From NCBI GenBank assembly GCA_016784945.1, contig JADHTP010000049.1, forward strand, positions 1 to 15,032: a stretch of 15,032 bases of DNA, given 5' to 3'. A program made the translations under genes and the position numbers. Numbering within the stretch: the stretch's first letter is position 1; every line of letters starts with the position of its first letter. This document shows positions 6,986-12,909 of the stretch, in pieces. The notes beneath the pieces were generated by a model that saw only the letters and a program-made list of their open reading frames with translations, made no database searches and had not been told where the DNA came from. Origin of the DNA: Deltaproteobacteria bacterium. GTDB taxonomy: Bacteria; Myxococcota_A; UBA9042; DTJE01.

Positions 6986-6994
6986 AAGGAAGGA
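6986..6994 (+). promoter_or_regulatory. Shine-Dalgarno deciding the threonine aldolase start
   Basis: AAGGAAGGA lies 10 nt before ATG 7005. The other in-frame ATG (6981) lies upstream of this site, has no Shine-Dalgarno of its own, and would sit at or next to the predicted transcription start. Confidence 0.6.
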
Positions 6995-7004
6995 CACCCC
7001 CCTC

Positions 7005-8021
7005 ATGGTCGACCTTCGCAGCGACACACTGACCCGGCCCACCGCAGCCATGCGGGAAGCCATGTCCAGTGCCCCCGTGGGCGACGACGTGTACGACGAA
7101 GACCCTTCGGTCAACGCGCTGCAGGACAGGGCCTGCGAGATAACCGGCAAGGAAGCGGCCATCTATACGGTCACCGGAACCATGGCCAACAACCTCGCCA
7201 TTCGCACCCGCTGCCAGCCGGGTGACGAAGCCCTCATGCACCATTGGTCCCACCCGTTCAACTATGAAGGGGGATCGCCAGCGGCCCTGTCCGGTGTGAC
7301 GGTGCGGCCCCTGCAGGGGGAACGGGGGCTGGTGGACCCGCGGTCCCTTAAGGCCGAACTGAAGCCGGAAGACCGCCACTTCAGCCGCCAGAAGCTGCTG
7401 TCCGTCGAAAACACCCACAACCGGGGCGGGGGGACCGTGTGGCCCCTGGACCTGCTGGACGAGGTCATGGCCATCGCCAAAGAAGCGGGCCTGGCCACCC
7501 ACATGGACGGTGCGCGGGTCTTCAACGCGTCACAGGCCTCCGGCGTCCCCGTCAGGGAGTATGCCCGGCGGGCTGACACCCTCTCCTTCTGCCTGTCCAA
7601 GGGACTGGGGGCGCCCGTGGGGAGCCTGCTCTGCGGCACCCGGGAGGTCATCGACGACGCGCGCCGGTTCCGCCACATGTTCGGTGGCGGCTGGCGTCAG
7701 GCCGGGGTCATCGCCGCCGCGGGCCTGTATGCCCTGGACAATCACGTGGACCGCCTGGCCGAGGATCAACGCCGCGCACGAACCCTGGCCGAGGCCATCG
7801 AGGGGTCCGACGGGCTGCGCCTGCTGTCCCCCGTGGAAACCAACATCGTGGTATTCGGTTCCAGGCAGGACGGCGTGCCTGCCGTGGACATCCAGGCGGC
7901 CCTGCTTGACCGGGGCGTGTCCGTGGGGGTCATGACCTGCGACGCCCTGCGAGCCGTCACCCACCTCGACCTGGACGACGGGGGACTGGCGACCGCCGTC
8001 AAGGCCCTTTCGGAGTTGTGA
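7005..8021 (+). CDS. ltaE: Low-specificity L-threonine aldolase
   Basis: This PLP-dependent cytoplasmic enzyme cleaves L-threonine or L-allo-threonine to glycine and acetaldehyde. The 338-residue length fits the family. The protein opens with MVDLRSDTLTRPT, the usual start, which together with the Shine-Dalgarno selects ATG 7005 over ATG 6981. Other landmarks are His83 in the substrate-stacking segment, Asp168 and Arg171 in HMDGAR (PLP ring nitrogen and phosphate side), the Schiff-base Lys199 in LSKGLGAPVGS, and a late AVTHLD motif. The stop overlaps a GTG, and the real start of the next gene is 2 bp downstream, so the two are probably cotranscribed. The gene is divergent from trmB. Confidence 0.95.
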   Translation: MVDLRSDTLTRPTAAMREAMSSAPVGDDVYDEDPSVNALQDRACEITGKEAAIYTVTGTMANNLAIRTRCQPGDEALMHHWSHPFNYEGGSPAALSGVTVRPLQGERGLVDPRSLKAELKPEDRHFSRQKLLSVENTHNRGGGTVWPLDLLDEVMAIAKEAGLATHMDGARVFNASQASGVPVREYARRADTLSFCLSKGLGAPVGSLLCGTREVIDDARRFRHMFGGGWRQAGVIAAAGLYALDNHVDRLAEDQRRARTLAEAIEGSDGLRLLSPVETNIVVFGSRQDGVPAVDIQAALLDRGVSVGVMTCDALRAVTHLDLDDGGLATAVKALSEL

Positions 8022-8023
8022 AC

Positions 8024-8236
8024 ATGTTCGACCGCCCCTGCACCCGGGACCGGAACCTGGAAAACTGCACCTGCACCTACGAACCCTGTGCCCGCAAGGG
8101 GATGTGCTGCGAGTGCATCCAGTATCACTGGCAAAGCAAAGAACTGCCCGCCTGCCTGTTCCCATCGGAAGTGGAAAAGACCTTCGATCGTTCCCTTTCC
8201 ACATTCATCCGGGTCTGGCGGGAACGCGGTTATTGA
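8024..8236 (+). CDS. Small eight-cysteine protein, DUF6485-like
   Basis: This 70-residue protein has eight cysteines (6, 15, 17, 22, 28, 29, 31, 44) and His35, a pattern suggesting metal binding. The order CTC, CARKGMCCEC, ELPACLFP, EKTFDRS resembles the small DUF6485 proteins; this is from memory, not a search. No signal peptide is seen, so it is probably cytoplasmic, where cysteines would bind zinc or an FeS cluster rather than form disulfides. ATG 8024 follows GGAG (8012-8015) by 8 nt and is preferred to GTG 8018, which overlaps the aldolase stop and would leave only 2 nt. Its tight coupling to the aldolase gene suggests coexpression; the function is unknown. Confidence 0.85.
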   Translation: MFDRPCTRDRNLENCTCTYEPCARKGMCCECIQYHWQSKELPACLFPSEVEKTFDRSLSTFIRVWRERGY

Positions 8237-8252
8237 GGCGCGGTCGACCGAT

Positions 8253-8286
8253 TTGAAAACTTTTTTTTCAAGACCCCTAAAGTTTT
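8253..8286. promoter_or_regulatory. A/T-rich inverted repeats between DUF6485 and the diguanylate cyclase
   Basis: In a GC-rich context this patch contains an eight-T run (8261-8268) and two alternative stems. One is TTGAAAA/TTTTCAA (8253-8259 with 8265-8271). The other is a perfect 8-bp AAAACTTT/AAAGTTTT (8256-8263 with 8279-8286). A 10-bp palindrome CGGTCGACCG (8241-8250) lies just before it. It could terminate the upstream operon or be an operator or UP-like element, about 45-75 bp upstream of the predicted start of the next gene. Confidence 0.35.
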
Positions 8287-8319
8287 GCATTTCACCTGCC
8301 GATTGGACCAAAGGCGGTT

Positions 8320-8325
8320 TATAAT
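8320..8325 (+). promoter_or_regulatory. Candidate -10 element of the diguanylate cyclase operon
   Basis: A perfect TATAAT predicts a start near 8332 and a leader of about 33 nt. No good -35 lies at 16-18 nt (TGCCGA at 17), so the promoter may need an activator. Confidence 0.4.
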
Positions 8326-8353
8326 GATTTCCCGTCGGGGCACCTGTGGAGAT

Positions 8354-8358
8354 GAGGA
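8354..8358 (+). promoter_or_regulatory. Shine-Dalgarno deciding the TTG start of the diguanylate cyclase
   Basis: GAGGA lies 6 nt before TTG 8365. The nearby ATG 8352 opens a frame that stops after six codons, so it is not the start. Confidence 0.6.
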
Positions 8359-8364
8359 CACCGC

Positions 8365-9249
8365 TTGATTGAAGACCAGACAACCCGCGTTACGAACGTT
8401 CAAAACGTCCTCGACGGGGCACCAACCGGGAGTGAGTGCCTCGTGGTGATTTACGGCGCCAACATTGGCAGGAAATACGAACTGTTCGAGGACGTATGCA
8501 CCATCGGCAGAGATCCTGACAGTACCGTGGTACTGGAATCCGACGCCGTATCGAGGCGTCATGCCCGCATCGAAAAGCTGATGGATGCGCGTTTCATAAT
8601 CGACATGAACAGCACCAACGGCACCTACCTGAGCGACACGCCGGTGAAGCCCCGGGCCAAGCTCGAAAGCGGCGCCTTCATCAAGATCGGCGACACCATC
8701 TTCAAGTACCTGGCCGGCGACCACATCGAGACGGCCTATTTCGAAGAGATCTACCGGATGATGGTCATCGACGGCCTGACCCAGATCGCCAACAAGCGGG
8801 CCCTGGACGACTTCCTCGAAAAGGAAATGGCCCGAGCCCGGCGATACGAGCGGCCGCTGAGCGTGCTGATGATGGACCTGGACCACTTCAAGGCGGTGAA
8901 CGATCAGCACGGACATCTTACGGGCGACGTGGTGCTCAAGGAAATGGCCGAGGTGATCCGCGAGCGGATCCGCCGCGAGGAACTGTTTGCCCGATACGGC
9001 GGCGAAGAGTTCGTTATCGTCCTTCCGGAAACCGACAGGAAGGGCGGCATCGAGTTCGCGGAAAACGTACGCCGGATGGTGGAAGGCCTGGAGGTCTATT
9101 TCGAGGGACAGACCATCCGGATCACCATCAGCATCGGTGTGGCGGATTTCGATCTCGCCAACCACAAGGGGCCCGAAGACCTGCTGAAGGCGGCCGACAA
9201 GAATCTCTATATCGCCAAACACGATGGAAGGAATTGCGTCCGTGGATGA
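8365..9249 (+). CDS. FHA-GGDEF diguanylate cyclase
   Basis: The protein would make cyclic di-GMP from two GTP, controlled by an N-terminal phosphopeptide-binding domain. The FHA domain (about 25-115) keeps GRDPDS (48-53), SRRHA (63-67) and NSTNGTY (82-88), the residues that grip phosphothreonine. The GGDEF domain (about 130-292) has DGLTQIANKR, metal-binding Asp171 in DLDHFK, and an active GGEEF (212-216). The inhibitory site, normally RxxD six residues before GG, is R203-x-x-E206, a conservative change. There are no membrane segments, so it is cytoplasmic. It starts with TTG. The end overlaps a PilZ-like gene, a plausible c-di-GMP effector. A Ser/Thr kinase that could supply the FHA ligand is not in the window. 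Confidence 0.94.
   Translation: MIEDQTTRVTNVQNVLDGAPTGSECLVVIYGANIGRKYELFEDVCTIGRDPDSTVVLESDAVSRRHARIEKLMDARFIIDMNSTNGTYLSDTPVKPRAKLESGAFIKIGDTIFKYLAGDHIETAYFEEIYRMMVIDGLTQIANKRALDDFLEKEMARARRYERPLSVLMMDLDHFKAVNDQHGHLTGDVVLKEMAEVIRERIRREELFARYGGEEFVIVLPETDRKGGIEFAENVRRMVEGLEVYFEGQTIRITISIGVADFDLANHKGPEDLLKAADKNLYIAKHDGRNCVRG
9226..9233 (+). promoter_or_regulatory. Shine-Dalgarno favouring the GTG start of the PilZ-like gene
   Basis: GGAAGGAA, within the 3' end of the cyclase gene, lies 8 nt before GTG 9242. The alternative ATG 9224 overlaps this site and has none of its own. Confidence 0.5.
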
Positions 9250-9829
9250 TTCGATCACCGGCGTCGGGGACTTTTCCCTGTCAAATGCGTCACCAACCGA
9301 GGAAAGGGTCCATGGCTTCTTCGAGGCCCTGAAGACCCGCAAGAAACTGGAGGCGCAGTCCCGCCAGCCCATGACAAGGGACGACCCGCTGGTGAAGATC
9401 AGGCTCAAGGAGATCGACGCCTACGTCGACGTCTTCATGAAGTCCGAGGCCCTGCGTCGCCCCCGTTTCACCCTTCTGAAGGCCCAGACGGACCCCAATG
9501 CCGTCACCCTGGTGTCCGTGGAGTTCAGGGACGCGGTCCAGTTCTATGAAGGGCTGGCGTTGAGCCTGAGCACCGGGGGGATCTTCATCAAGACCAAATC
9601 CCTTCTGCCCATCGACTCCATTCTGAATATGGAGGTGAATGTGAAGCAGGAGGAAATCTCTTTCACCGTGTCCGGCAAGGTCATCTGGGTCAATCCCCGC
9701 GAATCCCAGGGACGGCCCACCGGATTGGGCATCAAGTTCTTCAAACTGTCCACCATCCAGCGCCAGATCGTGACGGACTTCATGTCCGGCGAACTGGACG
9801 TGGATTCCCTGGGCCACCTGTCCGAGTAG
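9242..9829 (+). CDS. PilZ-like domain protein
   Basis: The 195-residue protein has a charged N-terminal part (about 1-75) and a PilZ-like beta-barrel (about 88-180). The barrel shows the SLSTGGIFIKT, LLPIDS, VSGKVIWV and GLGIKFF stretches typical of the PilZ-like paralogues in myxobacteria. Canonical c-di-GMP contacts are weak: the Asp/Asn of (D/N)xSxxG is Ser108, and there is no clear RxxxR, only RRPR near 72-75. It may bind c-di-GMP poorly, or act as an adaptor. GTG 9242 overlaps the cyclase gene by 8 bp; ATG 9224 would add 6 residues and overlap by 26 bp. Translational coupling to the cyclase is likely. No transmembrane segment is seen. Confidence 0.85.
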   Translation: MDDSITGVGDFSLSNASPTEERVHGFFEALKTRKKLEAQSRQPMTRDDPLVKIRLKEIDAYVDVFMKSEALRRPRFTLLKAQTDPNAVTLVSVEFRDAVQFYEGLALSLSTGGIFIKTKSLLPIDSILNMEVNVKQEEISFTVSGKVIWVNPRESQGRPTGLGIKFFKLSTIQRQIVTDFMSGELDVDSLGHLSE

Positions 9830-9836
9830 GGCAGGC

Positions 9837-9900
9837 GTCTGCCGATTACCGTCTGCCGTCTACCGATCAGGGTCCATAGTCGATAGTCAATAGTCCATAG
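9837..9900. repeat. Heptameric tandem array D (nine units)
   Basis: The plus strand can be cut without gaps into nine 7-mers from 9837: GTCTGCC, GATTACC, GTCTGCC, GTCTACC, GATCAGG, GTCCATA, GTCGATA, GTCAATA, GTCCATA. All begin with G followed by T or A. GTCTGCC and GTCCATA each occur twice. The array starts 7 bp after the stop codon of the PilZ-like gene, in the 109-bp convergent spacer. This is the clearest array of the window. Confidence 0.75.
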
Positions 9901-9931
9901 TTCGGAAGGCGACGGGGCTTGGGGTGAAAGC

Positions 9932-9947
9932 CGCTTCGCTAGAAGCG
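9932..9947. other. Small hairpin around the outer-membrane protein stop codon
   Basis: CGCTTC (9932-9937) pairs with GAAGCG (9942-9947). The 4-nt loop contains the stop codon (TAG on the minus strand, 9941-9939). No T-run follows on either strand, so a terminator role is doubtful. Confidence 0.3.
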
Positions 9948-11522
9948 CGCCCTGGCGAGGATCGAGAAACCCAGATGGTAGGGACGCCGGAACTCCCGAC
10001 GTTCACCGTGGGAATCGATCACGAGGCGGGTCATGTTCTCGTCGTGGACGTACTGGATGTTGCCAATGATGCTCATGAACTCGGACAGGTCCCACTGCAG
10101 GCCCACGCGGACCTGGTAGACCCAGCTGTGCCAGTCCCGCCAGTTCACGTCGAAGCCGGCAGGCAGACGGTCGCGGTGCGTCTGGTCCCGGATGACCTGC
10201 ACCGACACCAGGTTCCCGTCGTCGTCCAGGGTCCTGAAGGCCGCCGGCAGCTGGACACCCACGGTGATGAACGGCATGATGTGAAGCTTTTCGAAATAAT
10301 AGTCGAAGGTCCCCGCAAAGAAGACCTCGGGCTTGTTGTCCACGTTGTCGTCGGGCAACGCCACGAAGGGCGTCAGGCTGGGCACGTTCTGGAGGATGAA
10401 CTCCAGGTTGCGGACCAGGCCCACGAACTGGAAGCGCAGATAGTCGTACTTCATCTTGAACTGCAGGGCCCCGGCCCAGGCCGGCTGCATCGCGGTGGTG
10501 GCGTATTTCCGGCTGTCGGCCAGGCGCTGCCACAGGTACGTACCCTCCAGGGAAACGCTGGCGGACAGCTTTCCGGGCACGTAGTCCTCGTGCCACCACT
10601 CCATCACGTTCACGTTGGGGTCATTGCGGTACAGCATGTAGTCGATGGAGGTCTGGATGGGCATGCCGTAGTGGTAGGTGAGCCGGCCCGACAGGCCGAT
10701 GGAGTACACCTTGGCCCCGATCAGTCCGTTCACGTTGAATGTGCCCTGCTGGAAGTAACCCACGCCCAGGTCGATGGCGAACTGGTCGAACAGGTCCAGG
10801 CCCAGGCCGCCAAGGCCACCGTAGTTCATTTCGTTGACCGTGATTTCCTCGGCATCGGCAGCGCCCAGTTGCACGACCTGGCTCACCTTGGCGGTCTTCA
10901 GTCCCCCGTAGAGGTACCCCTGGACATCGGGGTGGAGCATGGCCCTGGCTTCCACCTTGAAACCGGGCGCCGGGCCGGATCGCCGGGTGCTGAAGATGTT
11001 TCCACCGCCCCACGATATGTCATAGAGGTGTCCCAGGCGGAACCGCTCGGTGTCAAAGGGGAAGAAGGTCACCGCGAGCTGGTTGCGTTCCGCGTCCTCT
11101 TCGTCCCAGGTCCAGGCCAGCCTCAGGAAGCTCCCGTCGTCCATGAGGAAGCGCTTGACGTCGAAGTCCTCGTCGGCGTACAGGGCGCCCAGGTCCAGCT
11201 TGACCACCAGGCCCGCTTCCGTGACCACGCCCTTCAGAAAGCCGTCCATCTTATTGTAGAGCGCGATGTGGGTGAGGTTTTCGCGGCCGCTGGTCTTGGT
11301 GTTCAGGTTGTCCATGAACAGTTCGTAGCCCGGCCGATCTCCGATGCCCGGCATGGGGCTGTCGGGGACCACCTCGCCGGCGTTCTGGTTCACGTCGTCA
11401 TCGCCAAAGACCCAGGTCAGCCGGGTGTCCATGAAGTCACCGGCCCATGCCGGACTCGCCAGGCACGAGACTGCCACGGCCGTCACCAGAAACAGGGACG
11501 GCAGGCTCCTAGTTCGGTTCAT
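9939..11522 (-). CDS. Predicted outer-membrane beta-barrel protein
   Basis: The 527-residue product has a clear Sec signal peptide with cleavage expected after ASPAWA (residue 27). The rest is rich in alternating hydrophobic and polar stretches, Tyr, Trp and Gly, and ends in Phe (ARARF), the usual C-terminal signature for insertion by the Bam complex. There is no long hydrophobic helix after the signal. I do not recognise the family; a porin or transport barrel is most likely. ATG 11522 overlaps the preceding lipoprotein gene by 14 bp and has a GAGAGGA Shine-Dalgarno inside that gene, so translation is probably coupled. It is the last gene of a three-gene export operon and may bring the products of the nucleotidase, or its substrate, across the outer membrane. 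Confidence 0.82.
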   Translation of the reverse strand: MNRTRSLPSLFLVTAVAVSCLASPAWAGDFMDTRLTWVFGDDDVNQNAGEVVPDSPMPGIGDRPGYELFMDNLNTKTSGRENLTHIALYNKMDGFLKGVVTEAGLVVKLDLGALYADEDFDVKRFLMDDGSFLRLAWTWDEEDAERNQLAVTFFPFDTERFRLGHLYDISWGGGNIFSTRRSGPAPGFKVEARAMLHPDVQGYLYGGLKTAKVSQVVQLGAADAEEITVNEMNYGGLGGLGLDLFDQFAIDLGVGYFQQGTFNVNGLIGAKVYSIGLSGRLTYHYGMPIQTSIDYMLYRNDPNVNVMEWWHEDYVPGKLSASVSLEGTYLWQRLADSRKYATTAMQPAWAGALQFKMKYDYLRFQFVGLVRNLEFILQNVPSLTPFVALPDDNVDNKPEVFFAGTFDYYFEKLHIMPFITVGVQLPAAFRTLDDDGNLVSVQVIRDQTHRDRLPAGFDVNWRDWHSWVYQVRVGLQWDLSEFMSIIGNIQYVHDENMTRLVIDSHGERREFRRPYHLGFSILARARF

Positions 11523-12909
11523 ACAAGTCCTCTCCGGTTCGCGGGAAGATGCAGGTGTCGCCGATGGGCGGCGGTTCCCCTTCCACCACCAGGTCGTCGG
11601 GGCAGCGCGGCTCCAGGATCCACGCCGGCCTCAGGAAACGCAGGTTTCTCAATGTACCCGTGATGCTCTTCAGTTTCTGGGGATGACCGGGCCCGAAGGG
11701 ATCGTGATTCGGAATGGTCTCGCGGGTCACCACCCACAGCTTCTCGCCGCCGATGCCGCCCACCCGCACGGCCCACTGGCCATACTCGTGGTACTGGTTC
11801 ATCTCGGTGCAGAGGCTGTCCTTCTCGCAGGCGTCCCGGCACTCGCACTCGGAGGAACACTCCTGCGTGTCGTAATCCTGGAAGTCCACCAGGCCGTCGC
11901 CGTTGTGGTCGCAGTCCACGGTGAAGTCGCTCACGGTCACGTCCGTCACCCTGACCAGGGCGGACTCCAGGGGTTCCATGATTGCGTTGTCGTAGAGATC
12001 ATCAGCCGTGACGACCCGGGGGGTCGCCAGGGGACACGGGCCCTTTTCCTGGTACCAGGGGTTCAGCTCCCAGGACGGAAATCCCAGCTCGGTGAATCCG
12101 TAGAACTCCACCACGGTGCCGGCCAGGGAGTACAGCCGGTCACACACGCGCACGCCGGCCGGGGTGTTGAAGTTGTAGACGAAGATGTGGTTGTAGCCGT
12201 CTGGATCATCGTAGTCGGTCACGTACATGCCGTCCCGGGCCACGCGGGTCACCATCATGTCGCCGCTGTCGTGGGTGACGATTTCGCCCTGGTAGGGGGA
12301 TTCCTTGCCCTTGCCCTGCATCTCGGCGATGGTGAGGTTCCGGAAATAGAGGGGCTCGCTGATCCCCGAGGCGAAGGACCCGACTTCTTCGGAGTTGTCG
12401 GTTTCGTCGAGGCACCCCGGGTCGTCGGCCACGTCGATCAGGCCGTCCCCGTCGTTGTCGGCGCCGTCCGAACAGGCAGCGGCCGCGCCCGAGGTCCAGG
12501 GGACGTATCCCAGGTCTTCGGCCCACAGGCGGACCGTTCCGAAGGCCCCTTTCAGCCCCACGTCCAGGCCCGAAGCCCGACCGGCAATAACCTGGACGCT
12601 GGTACCCACCACCGATGAAACCGATGACCCGATGGTCAGGGAACCGGGCCGGGCGGACATCCGTACCCAGCCGTCGAAGGACGTGAGCACCTGCCCCCCG
12701 GCGGCGGACACCACTTCCAGGTCCACGGTGTAGGGGACCGATCCGTCGGGAATGTCCAGGGGGGCGTCCGGCGTTCCCTTGTCCCCACCGGACAGGGTGA
12801 CCCGGATGGACGTGGGCTCAGCGGACCAGTCCGTGTACCCCGTCTCTGCACAGGACGGCAGGGTCCACAGCGCCATTGCCAGCAGGCATGAGATGGTCGG
12901 TTTCATCAT
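11509..12909 (-). CDS. Lipoprotein with calcium-binding and YhcR/ExeM-type OB-fold-like segments
   Basis: The 466-residue product has a signal peptide ending in a lipobox-like LPSC (Cys20); Pro at -2 is unusual. An Ig-like stretch (about 30-140) is followed by a Cys-bounded Asp/Asn/Gly motif (146-166) of the thrombospondin-3 kind. Next comes a segment (about 195-275) with EMQGKGKESP, DGMYVTD, IFVYNF and LAGTVVEFYGFTEL, which resembles the OB-fold domain of extracellular nucleases such as YhcR and ExeM. A second half (about 316-440) with ALVRVTDVTV and ITGTLRNL...EPRCPDDL looks related. It is interrupted by a Cys-rich insert and another calcium-like loop (332-347). No nuclease catalytic domain is visible. 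ATG 12909 overlaps the nucleotidase stop (ATGA). The OB assignment is from pattern memory. Confidence 0.82.
   Translation of the reverse strand: MMKPTISCLLAMALWTLPSCAETGYTDWSAEPTSIRVTLSGGDKGTPDAPLDIPDGSVPYTVDLEVVSAAGGQVLTSFDGWVRMSARPGSLTIGSSVSSVVGTSVQVIAGRASGLDVGLKGAFGTVRLWAEDLGYVPWTSGAAAACSDGADNDGDGLIDVADDPGCLDETDNSEEVGSFASGISEPLYFRNLTIAEMQGKGKESPYQGEIVTHDSGDMMVTRVARDGMYVTDYDDPDGYNHIFVYNFNTPAGVRVCDRLYSLAGTVVEFYGFTELGFPSWELNPWYQEKGPCPLATPRVVTADDLYDNAIMEPLESALVRVTDVTVSDFTVDCDHNGDGLVDFQDYDTQECSSECECRDACEKDSLCTEMNQYHEYGQWAVRVGGIGGEKLWVVTRETIPNHDPFGPGHPQKLKSITGTLRNLRFLRPAWILEPRCPDDLVVEGEPPPIGDTCIFPRTGEDLYEPN

Noticed and set aside
8230..9408. Minus-strand frame of 392 codons
   Set aside because: It lies antisense to the FHA-GGDEF gene, which has intact catalytic motifs.
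9924..11663. Long open frame of 579 codons on the plus strand
   Set aside because: It is antisense to the outer-membrane protein, whose signal peptide, C-terminal Phe and coupled start are convincing. The plus-strand product is Val/His/Gly-rich low-information sequence.
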